DNA of 64,000 nucleotides from Cytobacillus solani. GTDB lineage: Bacteria > Bacillota > Bacilli > Bacillales > Cytobacillaceae. The position numbers and the translations under genes are program-made. Under the pieces are notes generated by a model, which saw only the letters and a list, made by a program, of their open reading frames with translations, ran no database searches and was not told the DNA's origin. Within the stretch, counting starts at the first letter, position 1. The number at the start of each line of letters is the position of its first letter. Below, piece after piece: positions 1 through 10,001 of this stretch. Location of the stretch: positions 2,775,058 through 2,839,057 of the forward strand of contig NZ_LJIX01000006.1 of assembly GCF_001420595.1 (NCBI RefSeq), read 5' to 3'.

Positions 1-566
1 GGGCAGTCATAAAATGGCTCAGAATACACAAGGTCCTCAGAAATTTCACAAAGCTCAGGGTTGATAAAACTCTTTACTAAGGCTTTCTTTTCCTTATGTT
101 CCATTACGACATCAGAAGTTAATAATAACGTATTGACTAAAAAGGTAGAAATATGTTCAGCAAAAAGCGGAAATTTCTTGTGCGCAATTAGAGCTGCACG
201 CATCATCTCATGATCAGACAAATCTTCCATCGCACAGCAATTCATAATTGGATCATATTTATATACTTCTGGTACAGAACCTGGAGCTAATTTATATTGC
301 AATTGTAAGATTTCACTTTCAATTCTATTCCGATCTGGAGATAATTTAAATTCATCAGAAATACGAGCAACTGGACCAGCCTGTTTAATGATCACTGACC
401 GGTTTGTTTTTGAATCAACTACTTTAAAAACATAGTTTAAATTCCCGTCCCCGATTTCCTCACATTGAAGCTTTGCATCCTCATCAAAAAGATCAAGGTT
501 AGCTTTTGCATAATCAATCGCATCTTCTTCAGTCATCGTAAAATATTCTTTCGTAAAATCCTTCAT
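1..566 (-). CDS. mtnK: 5-methylthioribose kinase, N-terminal part (cut by window edge)
   Basis: The first 188 residues are visible; the gene continues beyond position 1. I translated it from the ATG at 566-564, which follows a GGAGGGA ribosome binding site. The product begins [16 protein letters not shown] and contains the ATP-binding lobe features [11 protein letters not shown] and SVIIKQAGP, which I recognise as MtnK, the kinase that phosphorylates 5-methylthioribose in methionine salvage. It starts only 16 bp after the sugar-ABC permease gene on the same strand, so it is probably the last visible gene of that operon. The pairing suggests that the transporter imports methylthioribose or a similar pentose, which is an inference. 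No SAM (S-box) riboswitch was seen upstream of the operon. Confidence 0.9.
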   Translation of the reverse strand, partial: MKDFTKEYFTMTEEDAIDYAKANLDLFDEDAKLQCEEIGDGNLNYVFKVVDSKTNRSVIIKQAGPVARISDEFKLSPDRNRIESEILQLQYKLAPGSVPEVYKYDPIMNCCAMEDLSDHEMMRAALIAHKKFPLFAEHISTFLVNTLLLTSDVVMEHKEKKALVKSFINPELCEISEDLVYSEPFYDC

Positions 567-582
567 TATAAATCCCTCCACC

Positions 583-1590
583 TTATTTTTGTCGATAATA
601 AGTCAATGCCAGCGCAAGTGCTAAGACTGTTCCCTTAACAATATCCATGGCATAGTACGGTACGGACATCATGACTAATCCATTCGATAATATTCCGATT
701 AAAACTGCACCAACAAAGGTACCAAAAGCATTTGGCTTTCCAGCACCTAAAACAGATAGTCCAATAAATGCCGCAGCTACAGCATCCATTAAGTAAGGAG
801 CACCGGAGTTAATCTCAGCTGTCATGACTCGAGAGGCAAGAACAATTCCTCCAATTGCCGCGAAGGTTGCAGACAATAAGTAAGCAAGCACTTTGTATTT
901 ATTAACAGGAATACCTGAAAGTCTTGCAGCTTCCTTATTTCCACCAATCACATACATATAACGGCCATGTTTTGTATAATTTAAAAAGATATGAACAAGT
1001 GCAACTACTACAACCATGATAATAATTATCCATGGCACTTGACCAATTTTTGCAAAAAACGGCGGAATCACACCTGTTGAGAAACTTCCATCAGGCATGA
1101 TCATATTTTGTGACACAGTTGCCCCTTTCGTATATGTAAGAGCGATCCCTTGAATAATAAACATTGTTGCAAGTGTCATAAGCATGTCTGGAATTTTCAC
1201 TTTAACGATCATAAAAGAGTTAAAAGCTCCAACAAGAAGCGCCGCTCCAATAGCTGCAAGAATGGCAATAAATATATTTTGCGAAAACCACACAAACATA
1301 GAAACTACAACCGCATTTGAAAGAGAAACAGTAGAACCTACTGATAAATCAAATCCATCTACTGAAAGCGAAATCGTAATCCCTATAGCTATAATAGTAA
1401 CAATGGAAATAGACCTTAAAATATTAACAATGTTTGCTCCTTGAATGAAACTTGGATTAGCGATCGCAAAGATAGCTATCAAAACAAAAATTGTAATAAT
1501 CGTTCCATATTTATATAAGAACTCAAAAAGTTCAAACCCTTTTTTTACAGGCTTAGTGTTTGTAACAGGATTTGCCGTGTTCATCCTCAT
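583..1590 (-). CDS. Ribose-type sugar ABC transporter permease (RbsC family)
   Basis: This 335-residue hydrophobic protein of the RbsC/BPD_transp_2 family has about eight to ten membrane segments. The family signature region near residues 215-260 ([14 protein letters not shown] followed by a hydrophobic stretch) contacts the ATPase. It forms the membrane channel of the importer encoded here. The ATG at 1590 overlaps the TGA of the ATPase gene, and a second in-frame ATG at 1584 is better spaced from the AGGAGG; translational coupling is likely either way. The gene lies between the ATPase and mtnK, so its substrate is probably a pentose such as methylthioribose, by context only. Confidence 0.93.
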   Translation of the reverse strand: MRMNTANPVTNTKPVKKGFELFEFLYKYGTIITIFVLIAIFAIANPSFIQGANIVNILRSISIVTIIAIGITISLSVDGFDLSVGSTVSLSNAVVVSMFVWFSQNIFIAILAAIGAALLVGAFNSFMIVKVKIPDMLMTLATMFIIQGIALTYTKGATVSQNMIMPDGSFSTGVIPPFFAKIGQVPWIIIIMVVVVALVHIFLNYTKHGRYMYVIGGNKEAARLSGIPVNKYKVLAYLLSATFAAIGGIVLASRVMTAEINSGAPYLMDAVAAAFIGLSVLGAGKPNAFGTFVGAVLIGILSNGLVMMSVPYYAMDIVKGTVLALALALTYYRQK

Positions 1591-3089
1591 TTACCTCCTG
1601 TTGAATAGAATAATAATTCTTCTTCATTTGTTGTTTTTGTTTCAAGCTCTTTTGCCACTTCCCCGTCATATACAACATATACACGGTCTGTAATCCCGAG
1701 AATTTCTGAAAGTTCACAAGATGCGTAAATGACAGACTTCCCACGCTTTGCCAAGCCCGAAATCAATTCGAAAATATCTTTTTTTGCCCCTACGTCTACG
1801 CCCTTTGTAGGTTCATCAAAAATGTACACCTCAGCATCCGAAATCAGCCATTTTCCAATAGCCACTTTTTGTTGATTCCCCCCCGAAAGATTTTGCACTT
1901 TGGCTTCTTCCGATGGTGTCTTTATTCCTAAATCTTTTATCATTTCTATTGAGATTTTCTTTTCTTCCTTTGTATTTACAAAGCTGAGAAACTTCGAGAA
2001 TTTACTTAGACTAGCTGATGTAAGATTTGTAGAAACAGATTCTTGAACGAGAATCCCTTCTTTTCTCCGCTCTTCCGGCACGAGAGCAACGCCTTTCCTT
2101 ACCGCATCACTTGGATCCTTAATTTTTACATTTTTTCCTTTAATTTTTATTTCACCTTTAGTTACCTTAGAGGCACCAAATAACGCTTTACATATCTCTG
2201 TTTTTCCAGCCCCGACTAAACCGGCAATTCCAACGATTTCTCCTTCATTTACATGCATACTAAAATTTTTCACTAATCCTATATCATGAAGCCCTTCAAC
2301 AGAAAGGACAGTTTCTCCGATTTCAACGTGGTACTTCGGAAATTGTTCCTCAAGCTTTTCACCAAGCATATACTCCACGATTCTGTTTTGATTTGTTTCA
2401 GCAATCGTTTCCTTAATGACAAATTCGCCGTTTTTCATAACGGTGATCTCTTCGCAAATATCAAATAACTCCGGTAATCGGTGAGAAATAAAGATTATGC
2501 CTACATCTTCTTTTACCAGCTCACGAACGATTCTAAATAGTTCAGTCGTTTCAGAATGACTGAGAGGCGCAGTTGGTTCATCCAAAATCAAAAATTTACA
2601 TTGCTTAGAGATGGATCTAGCAATAAGGACCATTTGTTTTTGAGCTAAAGTTAATTCACTTACAAGTGTTTTCGAAGAGATATTCACATTCATTCGCGTA
2701 AGTATCTCTGTAGCTCTTTTGTGAATTTGGTTCCATTTGACAAACTGTCTTTTTCCCATATCATTAACGGTTTCATTTAACATAATATTTTCTCCAACCG
2801 TTAAGTATGGAATTAATGCTGTATCCACTTCTTGATAAACGATTTGTATCCCATTATCCTGGGCATCCTTCGGTGTACGTATGTCGATTTTCTTTCCATC
2901 AATATAGATTTCACCCGTATAGTGTCCATAGGCTCCGGAAAGAACTTTCATTAATGTTGATTTACCAGCCCCATTTGCACCAATCAATGCATGAGTCATT
3001 CCCGTTTTAGTAGAAAAATAGACTTCATTAAGCGCTTTTACCCCAGGGAACTCTATAGATATATTTTTCATTTCTAATAATATTGTCAC
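1587..3089 (-). CDS. Ribose-type sugar ABC transporter ATPase (RbsA family, two NBDs)
   Basis: This protein of about 500 residues has two fused nucleotide-binding domains. The first has Walker A GANGAGKST and Walker B FLILDEPTAPLS. The second has a degenerate P-loop (GLVGAGKTE), signature LSGGNQQKV and Walker B YIFDEPTKGVD. A canonical and a degenerate site together is typical of RbsA/MglA/AraG ATPases. I prefer the GTG start at 3089, nine bases after AAGGAGG, over an ATG only three bases from it. The stop overlaps the permease start, as in an operon. It powers import of the ligand captured by the two lipoproteins encoded upstream. Confidence 0.94.
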   Translation of the reverse strand: MTILLEMKNISIEFPGVKALNEVYFSTKTGMTHALIGANGAGKSTLMKVLSGAYGHYTGEIYIDGKKIDIRTPKDAQDNGIQIVYQEVDTALIPYLTVGENIMLNETVNDMGKRQFVKWNQIHKRATEILTRMNVNISSKTLVSELTLAQKQMVLIARSISKQCKFLILDEPTAPLSHSETTELFRIVRELVKEDVGIIFISHRLPELFDICEEITVMKNGEFVIKETIAETNQNRIVEYMLGEKLEEQFPKYHVEIGETVLSVEGLHDIGLVKNFSMHVNEGEIVGIAGLVGAGKTEICKALFGASKVTKGEIKIKGKNVKIKDPSDAVRKGVALVPEERRKEGILVQESVSTNLTSASLSKFSKFLSFVNTKEEKKISIEMIKDLGIKTPSEEAKVQNLSGGNQQKVAIGKWLISDAEVYIFDEPTKGVDVGAKKDIFELISGLAKRGKSVIYASCELSEILGITDRVYVVYDGEVAKELETKTTNEEELLFYSTGGK

Positions 3090-3199
3090 GCACATAAGCC
3101 TCCTTCTATTTCAATCAGTATTCTCAACAATTTAAGGCCTATAATGGTTTTGAAACCCTATACCAGCTGTTTATCTCTGATATAAGGTTTCAAATTTTA

Positions 3200-4312
3200 T
3201 TATTTATAGTATTCTTTTAAAGTCTTCATCCATTCTTCTTCAAATGCACTTGATACTCCCCAGCCTTCAACAACCTCTGCAAGGTTTACCATATTTACAG
3301 GAGAGCTTGATTTTTGCAGCGCTTCTTGTGAAATTATAGATGCCTCTAAATCGAATGTCGCAGGCGTTTCCTCACCAGCAATTTTCTTAGCAAGAATTCT
3401 CATGTTTACAGAACCAATTAGTTTTGGATCAACAGCCGCCGTATATTTCCACGGGCTTTTTTCTTCTTGCATTATTTGAAGGTCTGCATTCGATACATCA
3501 ATACCATAAAGGGCAATTTCATCTCTTCCTGCCTCTTTAATTGCTCGTGCCGCACCAATCGCAAATGCATCCCAAGTAGCAAAAATCGCATCAATTTCAC
3601 CTTTTTTATGTTTGTTTAACATCGCAGCCACAGCGTTTTGTGTCTGAACAGATGTATCAGCTGCCGCTACACCAAATCTCTCAATTTCTTTAATACCAGG
3701 GTTGCTTTTTAGTTTTTCTTGATAAACTGCATTACGTCTTACCATCGGCGGGAAACCGTCTACCCATAAATAAACAATATTCGCTTCCCCATTTGTATCC
3801 TTAATTAATTGGTCTAATGATAATGTTGCCAATGCTTCATCATCCTGTGAAGTTAATGTCACTCCATTTATTGAGGCAATATCTCCATTGGAATCAAATG
3901 TTACTACACTCTTTCCAGCTTCTACAATTTTCTTTACATCTTCTACTGTAGCAGCATCATCGCCATGCGAAATAATAAATCCATCAAAATCCTCTTGTAA
4001 TGCTTGAGCAATCGCATCATGGAATTTTGCAGTGTCTCCGTTAGCAGTGAAAACATCTACTTTAAATCCAAGTGCTTCTCCCTCTTCTTTTGCACCAGCT
4101 AAGAATTGAGCAGTATGATCGTCTCCACCAATTTTTCTTACTACTTTAATTTTTACTTCTTTGCCATCTTTGAAGCGATCAGGCACATTATCAAGTGAAA
4201 CATTCTTGTTTCCTTCTTTAGGCTTAGAGCTTTCTTCACCCGAAGCACAGCCCGTTAAAAGAAGTGAAACAGCTAACAATAGGACTAATGCACTCTTTAA
4301 AAAGTTTTTCAT
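3200..4312 (-). CDS. Sugar ABC transporter substrate-binding lipoprotein 1 (RbsB-like)
   Basis: This periplasmic-binding-protein family 1 protein of about 370 residues has a signal peptide ending in the lipobox LLTGC, so it should be anchored on the outer face of the membrane. The ATG at 4312 follows AAGGAG; an upstream in-frame ATG has no such site. The body has the fold hallmarks ISHGDDAAT, VTFDSNG, ATWDAFAIGAARAI and YGIDVSN. It is a close paralogue of the next lipoprotein (4685-5809), sharing long blocks such as VKIKVVRKIGGDDHT/IKIKVIRKIGGDDHT and NAVY.EKLK. A terminator separates the two genes, so this copy probably has its own promoter in 4313-4630. Confidence 0.93.
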   Translation of the reverse strand: MKNFLKSALVLLLAVSLLLTGCASGEESSKPKEGNKNVSLDNVPDRFKDGKEVKIKVVRKIGGDDHTAQFLAGAKEEGEALGFKVDVFTANGDTAKFHDAIAQALQEDFDGFIISHGDDAATVEDVKKIVEAGKSVVTFDSNGDIASINGVTLTSQDDEALATLSLDQLIKDTNGEANIVYLWVDGFPPMVRRNAVYQEKLKSNPGIKEIERFGVAAADTSVQTQNAVAAMLNKHKKGEIDAIFATWDAFAIGAARAIKEAGRDEIALYGIDVSNADLQIMQEEKSPWKYTAAVDPKLIGSVNMRILAKKIAGEETPATFDLEASIISQEALQKSSSPVNMVNLAEVVEGWGVSSAFEEEWMKTLKEYYK

Positions 4313-4383
4313 TCTATAATTCTCCTTCTTTGATAGTATGTCCATCCTCCTTATTTTCCGATAGAATAATAGGCGGATAGAAA

Positions 4384-4400
4384 TTGTATAGCGCTTTCAT
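4384..4400 (-). promoter_or_regulatory. Possible CcpA catabolite-response (cre) site
   Basis: On the minus strand the sequence ATGAAAGCGCTATACAA contains TGAAAGCGCT, the left part and core of the cre consensus TGWNANCGNTNWCA. The right arm is imperfect. It lies about 75-85 bp upstream of the first binding-protein gene, a reasonable place for carbon-catabolite control of a sugar transporter. The partial match makes this tentative. Confidence 0.35.
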
Positions 4401-4632
4401 TTCTAAATTAACTAAATTTTATCATGTGAGCAAATCTTATACAATATTTATTTTGAATTATTCATAGTTTTTTTGGTTTTATACGTAATTCTTATATTAC
4501 GAACCGGAAATTACCCCTATATCTTATTTGTTTAATGATAATTCTATTTAATATTCAATATAACACTTCCCTTATTAGTCATTATTGTAGTCAAAACAAC
4601 AAAAATCCCTTTAAAACCAACATGTTTTCCTT

Positions 4633-4680
4633 ATAATAAAAAAATACCGATATTCTAGAAAGAATATCGGTATTTTATCC
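4633..4680 (-). terminator. Rho-independent terminator after binding protein 2
   Basis: The inverted repeat AAAATACCGATATTCT / AGAATATCGGTATTTT is followed on the minus strand by a run of seven T. It lies just downstream of the 4685-5809 gene and separates it from the transporter genes. The rest of the 4313-4684 gap is AT-rich and holds the possible cre site; no gene was seen there. Confidence 0.9.
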
Positions 4681-4684
4681 GGAC

Positions 4685-5809
4685 CTACTCGTTCATCATT
4701 TTTAAAGCTTTCATCCAGTCTTCTTCTAATTCGGTTGACAAACCCCAGCCAGGCAGTACTTCACCTAGATTATCCATAGTTACATCTTTTTTAGAAACTT
4801 GTAGTTCATCTTGTCCAATCAAATAAGCTTCAAGATTATAATTTTTGGGCGTTTCTTCTCCAGCTATTTTTTTGGCAACAAGTCTCATATTTAATGCGCC
4901 AATTAATTTCGGATCTACCGCAGCTGTATATTCCCAAGGACTCCCATTTTCTTTCATCAATTTTAAATCTGAATTCGATACATCTATGCCATAAATTTTC
5001 ACTTCATCTCTACCTGCTTCTTTAATAGCCTCAACTGCGCCTATTGCAAAAGCATCCCATGTGGCAAATATAGCATCAAGCTCTCCTTTAGGGTGCTTTT
5101 TTAGCATTTCAGCAACAGCTGCTTTCGTTTCCCCTGATGTATCTGCTGATGCAACCCCAAATCTTGCTACTTCTTTAATCCCTGGATTATTTTTCAGTTT
5201 TTCAATGTAGACAGCATTACGTCTGATCATTGGCGGAAATCCATCTACCCATAAATAAGCAATATTTGCTTGTCCATCATAATCCTCAATTAATTGCTCC
5301 ATCGCAAATGTAGCTAATACCTCATCGTTTTGAGAGGTAGACGTAACACTATCTATTTTTTCTAATTCCATATTTGAATCGAACGTTACAACACTCTTGC
5401 CTTTTTCTACTAAATTTTTCACACTATCTATTGTTTCAGGATCATCCCCATGGGAAATGATAAATCCATCGTATCCTTCATCCAAAGCTTTCTTGATCTC
5501 ATTATGAAATTTTTGGTTATCCCCATCAGCAGAAAAAACATCTACCTGCAACCCCATTGCCTCGCCCTCTTCTTTGGCCCCTGCAAGAAATTGTTTTGTA
5601 TGATCATCTCCGCCAATTTTACGAATAACCTTGATTTTAATTTTATCACCACTTTTAAACTTTTCAGGAATATTTTCCAGTGATCCCACACCATCTTGAT
5701 TACTTGCTTCTTTCGTGACTACTTTATCACTCTTGCTTGCACATCCAGTTAAAAGCATGATTAATGCAATAAAACTAATGGTTATAAATCTTATTCTGCC
5801 TTCCTTCAT
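4685..5809 (-). CDS. Sugar ABC transporter substrate-binding lipoprotein 2 (RbsB-like paralogue)
   Basis: This 374-residue lipoprotein has signal and lipobox LLTGC and the same type-1 binding-protein fold as the 3200-4312 product (ISHGDDPET, VTFDSNM, ATWDAFAIGAVEAI, YGIDVSN). The two proteins align essentially end to end, as expected of tandem duplication. This copy sits between a chemotaxis receptor gene upstream and a strong terminator downstream. It may be co-transcribed with the receptor and either feed the shared permease or present ligand to the receptor. Both roles are inferred. Confidence 0.92.
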   Translation of the reverse strand: MKEGRIRFITISFIALIMLLTGCASKSDKVVTKEASNQDGVGSLENIPEKFKSGDKIKIKVIRKIGGDDHTKQFLAGAKEEGEAMGLQVDVFSADGDNQKFHNEIKKALDEGYDGFIISHGDDPETIDSVKNLVEKGKSVVTFDSNMELEKIDSVTSTSQNDEVLATFAMEQLIEDYDGQANIAYLWVDGFPPMIRRNAVYIEKLKNNPGIKEVARFGVASADTSGETKAAVAEMLKKHPKGELDAIFATWDAFAIGAVEAIKEAGRDEVKIYGIDVSNSDLKLMKENGSPWEYTAAVDPKLIGALNMRLVAKKIAGEETPKNYNLEAYLIGQDELQVSKKDVTMDNLGEVLPGWGLSTELEEDWMKALKMMNE

Positions 5810-5892
5810 CTTTTCTTATCTCCCTTTTCAACCAATAATAGTTTCTAACAGTCGATTTGAATTTGACGTATCCATTTTTAAAGTTAGATTTC

Positions 5893-7599
5893 TTATTGGA
5901 TTTTAAAATGCTTAACTAAGCTCTCCAATTGAACAGATAGGACTTTAAGTGATTGAGTGCTCGCTGAAATTGTTTCCATTGAAGCAACTTGTTGTTCTGC
6001 TGATGCTGACACTTGCTGTACCCCAGCAGCAGATTGCTCAGTTACCGCCGAAATTTCTTCACTGAACGCGCTTAATTGTTCACTGCCTTGTTGAATCTGG
6101 TCTAAGTTGGCAGCTACTTGGTCAATTTTTTCAACCATAAGTAAAACTAGATTAGAAATCGCATGGAACGTTTCACCAGTAGTTTTTATTTGCTTATTTC
6201 CAATCTCTGACTGTAAAACACCATTTTGAAGTGTTTCTACAACTTGTTTGGAATCACTTTGGATATCTTGTGTAATATGAGTAATATCTTGAACTGAGTT
6301 TGAAACTTGCTCTGCTAATTTTCTCACTTCATCAGCTACAACCGCAAAGCCTTTCCCATACTCCCCTGCTCTCGCTGCCTCAATTGCCGCATTCAGCGCC
6401 AATAAGTTGGTTTGTGCAGCAACATCTTGTATCACGTGGACCAACTGGTAAATATTTTCATTTTTCAAATCTAAATTAACTACTTTTTCCATTGATTCAG
6501 ATACAATTTGACTGATTGTCTCAATTTGGTGAACAGATTGATTCATTAATTTTGTTCCTTCTTGTGCTTTTTCCAGAACTTCATTTGAAGCTTCCTTCAA
6601 GTTTTTCCCCGCGAAATCAGCTTGTTTAATCTGAACATTCACATCCTCAACCGCCCTAGCCGATTCAGATGCAGAGTTTGCTTGTTCCTCGGCTCCATAA
6701 GATAATTCATGCATGGTTGTTGCGATTTGTTGACTGCCTAGTTTCACTTCCTCTGACGACACAGTAAGCTCATCACTTTGCTTATTAACAAATCCAGAAA
6801 CATTGACAACCTCTGTAACGATTTTATGTAGACTGTTTTTCATTTCATTTACAGATTTTGCTAAAATCCCAATTTCATCTTTGCTGTTTATTTCAATAGA
6901 TGGTATGGATAAGTTTCCTTTCGATATTTCATCGATTCTTTTTGTAACTAATCGTAAAGGCTTCGCTATCATTCTAGTTATAAATAGAGCAGCACCAATT
7001 CCTAATATCAAAGAGATGATGATACAAGTTATAATCGTAATAACCGTTTGGTCAAATACCTTTTTAGAATCCTCCCCAGCTTGCTCCGCACCCATTTTAT
7101 TAATGGAAACGAGATGATCCATATTTTGTTTCATGGAATCAAAGGCTTTCGCACTTTTCTTAAAATATAGATAGGCGAATTCTGATTTTCCTTTGTCACT
7201 AAGCTTTAGTGTCTCCTCATTTACCTTTAGAAAGAATGCCCATTTGTATGTCAATTTATCGAAGTTTTCTCTTGTTTCTTTTGAGTTTATAAGCTTTTCA
7301 TAGGAAGCCATCGTTTTTTCCGCTTCATCTATGAAAATCGTTCTTTCTTTATTGAGCATTTCTTTTTCTTGTCCATCATCTGACTGGATATATCTTAATG
7401 AAAGTGTAATAACATGCTCAGTTTGGAAGCCTATCGAGTTGATTAGCTCCACTGAAGGCATCCACTCATCAACAATGGAAGTTGTTTTATCTTGCATATG
7501 AAACATCCTATTTATTGTTACAACAGCAAATACAACGAGTAAAATAAGTACAATCCCAAAACCAGTCATTATTTTTTTACCCACACTTAAATGTTGCAT
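5893..7599 (-). CDS. Methyl-accepting chemotaxis protein
   Basis: This transducer of about 568 residues starts at the ATG at 7599, nine bases after GGAGGA. An N-terminal membrane helix precedes an extracellular helical sensor of about 150 residues (four-helix-bundle type). A second membrane helix near residue 190, a HAMP domain and a long cytoplasmic coiled coil follow. The conserved hairpin tip is intact ([26 protein letters not shown]-type sequence). It should signal to CheA/CheW. It lies directly upstream of a sugar-binding lipoprotein gene (about 80 bp gap), so the two may act as one chemosensory unit, by context only. Confidence 0.93.
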   Translation of the reverse strand: MQHLSVGKKIMTGFGIVLILLVVFAVVTINRMFHMQDKTTSIVDEWMPSVELINSIGFQTEHVITLSLRYIQSDDGQEKEMLNKERTIFIDEAEKTMASYEKLINSKETRENFDKLTYKWAFFLKVNEETLKLSDKGKSEFAYLYFKKSAKAFDSMKQNMDHLVSINKMGAEQAGEDSKKVFDQTVITIITCIIISLILGIGAALFITRMIAKPLRLVTKRIDEISKGNLSIPSIEINSKDEIGILAKSVNEMKNSLHKIVTEVVNVSGFVNKQSDELTVSSEEVKLGSQQIATTMHELSYGAEEQANSASESARAVEDVNVQIKQADFAGKNLKEASNEVLEKAQEGTKLMNQSVHQIETISQIVSESMEKVVNLDLKNENIYQLVHVIQDVAAQTNLLALNAAIEAARAGEYGKGFAVVADEVRKLAEQVSNSVQDITHITQDIQSDSKQVVETLQNGVLQSEIGNKQIKTTGETFHAISNLVLLMVEKIDQVAANLDQIQQGSEQLSAFSEEISAVTEQSAAGVQQVSASAEQQVASMETISASTQSLKVLSVQLESLVKHFKIQ

Positions 7600-7964
7600 A
7601 CATACGTCTCCTCCCACATAAAACCACATGAGTACAATTGAAATTAATGTTTAATACCTACAAATATAACATAATTTAGTTAAAAACACATACCTTTTTG
7701 AATTGTAATGTTTCTTTTTACTCAGGTTTCTAAATCCATTGCTTAGTAAATACGCAAGTTAGTAATACTTTTTTATGGCTTTCTTTCTTTTATGCTCATA
7801 TCGCCCTGTCCACCTTGTGAACCAACTAAAGAGAATAAATTGAACCCCCAAAACAAAACTATCAATCAATAAGTAATTTTCTGCTTCAATCCCCTACTTA
7901 AATACATGACAAATTCCTTAAAGACACTTTAGGAAACCCTTATTTGATTTCTAATGGCACAATT
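7600..7964. other. Divergent intergenic region between the receptor gene and bioY
   Basis: This AT-rich stretch must contain the promoter of the leftward chemotaxis gene. A short imperfect inverted repeat lies near 7915-7937 (TTCCTTAAAG / CTTTAGGAA). No gene, riboswitch or convincing promoter was recognised; the biotin operator begins at its right end. Confidence 0.5.
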
Positions 7965-7998
7965 TATGTTAACCATTCATGATTTTAAGTTGACAATG
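7965..7998 (+). promoter_or_regulatory. BirA operator of the bioYB operon
   Basis: The half-site ATGTTAAC (7966-7973) is followed after 15 bp by its imperfect inverted copy GTTGACAAT (7989-7997). This matches the Bacillus-type BirA box (WTGTTAAC, about 15 bp, GTTAACAW). It lies about 50 bp upstream of bioY. The right half overlaps a TTGACA that could be a -35 element, so biotinyl-AMP-bound BirA would block transcription. Confidence 0.8.
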
Positions 7999-8049
7999 TA
8001 ACTATAAATCTATTACTCTTTTTTTATATTCTTCATATGGAGGTAGTTT

Positions 8050-8679
8050 ATGAAAAAAAATTTAAGTACTTTTGAATTAACCATTGCGGGGATGTTTGTA
8101 GCACTAATGTGTATTGGTGCAAATATTACCTCCATCGTGCCGTTTATGGTCGTTGGAGGTGTGCCTATTACACTGCAGACGTTCTTTGCCATTTTAGCTG
8201 GAGCCATTCTAGGGAGTCGTTTAGGTGCAATTTCCATGCTTGTCTACTCCTTTATCGGATTAGCTGGAGCACCGGTTTTTGCTAAATTCGGCGGAGGAGT
8301 TAGCCATTTTCTAAGTCCAACTTTTGGATTTATTATTTCATTTATTTTTACTGCTTATATAACTGGAAAATTAATTGAGCGGAATAAAAGTGTTTCAATC
8401 TACATAATAGCTGCTTTAGTTGGGATGACAGTTAATTATTTATTTGGAACCAATTGGATGTTTTTTGCTTATAAGCTATGGGCTTCTGCTCCTGATGGCT
8501 TTACCTATCAAATGGCTTGGCTATGGATGATTCCGCCGCTGCCAAAGGATATCATTCTGGCTGTATGTGCCGGTTTAATGGCGTATCGATTGGAAAAACG
8601 TGTACTGTCGCGGAGTCAACTCAGAAAGCTTCAGAGTACTAATTTGAATGGGGGAGTAAAAAATGAAAAATTGGGATGA
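8050..8679 (+). CDS. bioY: Biotin transporter BioY (ECF S-component)
   Basis: This 209-residue membrane protein has about six hydrophobic segments. It contains the BioY signature around residues 28-75 (PFMVVGGVPITLQTF, then a conserved AGAILGSRLG region). As an S-component it binds biotin and pairs with an energy-coupling module encoded elsewhere, or works alone. The start follows TGGAGG. Its end overlaps bioB by 17 bp, so the genes are translationally coupled, and both sit behind a BirA operator. Confidence 0.95.
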   Translation: MKKNLSTFELTIAGMFVALMCIGANITSIVPFMVVGGVPITLQTFFAILAGAILGSRLGAISMLVYSFIGLAGAPVFAKFGGGVSHFLSPTFGFIISFIFTAYITGKLIERNKSVSIYIIAALVGMTVNYLFGTNWMFFAYKLWASAPDGFTYQMAWLWMIPPLPKDIILAVCAGLMAYRLEKRVLSRSQLRKLQSTNLNGGVKNEKLG

Positions 8680-9643
8680 TCTTGCGGAAAGAGTACTTCA
8701 AGGATACGAGTTAACAGATGTTGAAGCATTGAATATATTAGACTGCCCCGACGAGGAGCTATTATCTCTCCTGCAAAGTGCTTATAAGATTCGCAATCAC
8801 TATTACGGGAATAAGGTAAAACTAAATATGATTATCAATACGAAATCTGGTCTTTGCCCCGAAAATTGCGGCTATTGCTCACAATCAAGTGTCTCAAACG
8901 CACCGATTGACAAATACCGAATGATGGATAAAGCATCTATTATAAAAGGTGCCGCCCAGGCCCATGACTTAAATGTTGGCACCTATTGCATTGTTGCTAG
9001 TGGCAGAGGCCCTTTTAACAAAGAAATTGATGAAGTGGCTTCGGCAGTTAAAGACATAAAAGCACAATATCAAATGAAGGTTTGTGCTTGCTTAGGTTTG
9101 CTAAAACCAGAGCAAGCAGCGAAATTAAAAGAAGCTGGAGTTGATCGGTATAACCATAATATCAATACCTCAGCAAACCATCACGAGAACATTACTACCT
9201 CTCATACATACCAAGACCGTGTGAAAACTGTTGAATTAATTAAGCAAGCTGGGATATCTCCCTGCTCTGGCGTTATCATAGGAATGAAGGAAACGAAGGA
9301 TGATGTAATAGCAATGGCAAGAAGCTTAAAAGTACTGGATGCTGACTCCATTCCTGTTAACTTTCTGCATGCAATCGATGGAACACCGCTGGAAGGAACG
9401 AACGAATTAAATCCAAGATACTGTTTAAAGGTCCTTTGCTTTATGCGCTTTATCAATCCAACGAAAGAAATAAGAATTTCAGGCGGTCGAGAAGTTAACC
9501 TGCGAAGCTTGCAGCCACTTGGACTATTCCCTGCCAATTCAATCTTTGTTGGTGATTATCTTACAACAGCTGGGCAAGAAGAAACTGCCGACCATCAGAT
9601 GTTGACAGATCTTGGATTTGAAATAGATTATTGTCCAGCATAA
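8663..9643 (+). CDS. bioB: Biotin synthase
   Basis: This 326-residue radical-SAM enzyme converts dethiobiotin to biotin by sulfur insertion. The SAM-cluster motif CPENCGYC lies near residues 70-77. Other family landmarks are the YNHNINTS stretch near residue 160, GVIIGMKE near 205 and the SGGREVNLR segment near 273 (conserved Arg of the auxiliary cluster). Length is normal. It overlaps bioY and is followed by a terminator. No bioA, bioD, bioF or bioW lies nearby, so either the precursor pathway is elsewhere or the cell imports a precursor. Confidence 0.97.
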   Translation: MKNWDDLAERVLQGYELTDVEALNILDCPDEELLSLLQSAYKIRNHYYGNKVKLNMIINTKSGLCPENCGYCSQSSVSNAPIDKYRMMDKASIIKGAAQAHDLNVGTYCIVASGRGPFNKEIDEVASAVKDIKAQYQMKVCACLGLLKPEQAAKLKEAGVDRYNHNINTSANHHENITTSHTYQDRVKTVELIKQAGISPCSGVIIGMKETKDDVIAMARSLKVLDADSIPVNFLHAIDGTPLEGTNELNPRYCLKVLCFMRFINPTKEIRISGGREVNLRSLQPLGLFPANSIFVGDYLTTAGQEETADHQMLTDLGFEIDYCPA

Positions 9644-9710
9644 TGTGATACTACTCTGACAGTAAGGGTTCCCCTATTTAATATGTTATCGCTTATATAC
9701 CAAATAAATA

Positions 9711-9755
9711 AAAGGCAAATGATAAAACCAGATAGGCTTATCATTTGCTTTTTAG
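9711..9755 (+). terminator. Terminator of the bioYB operon
   Basis: The stem AAAGGCAAATGATAA / TTATCATTTGCTTTT is followed by a short T run. It lies about 70 bp after the bioB stop. The remaining sequence up to 9980 is AT-rich, and nothing else was recognised in it. Confidence 0.85.
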
Positions 9756-10001
9756 TTTTGGCTAGTATTTCTGATAGAACATTCCATTCAGAAAACTAAA
9801 GTTCATTAGAGGAGCGAGTTAATCGCATAACAAACATATAAATTTTTTTTTTCAACATACAGTTGAAGTTCACTTTCTTATGCACTGGATTCCTGCATCT
9901 AAGTCTTAAGCCTTAGTGGAAAATCATTCCAGAGCCTTTTTAGCCCATCCTCTATTTCATTTACTATTTAAGTAAGGAATGTATTTAGAGGAGGACTTAA
10001 A

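Noticed and set aside
1184-1444. Plus-strand frames inside the ABC permease and other genes
   Set aside because: They are antisense shadows of well-supported genes, with no ribosome binding site or recognisable product.
4313-8049. SAM (S-box) riboswitch for the mtnK operon
   Set aside because: The conserved S-box blocks (such as the GAGGGA and GATGAAG parts) are absent in both upstream regions.
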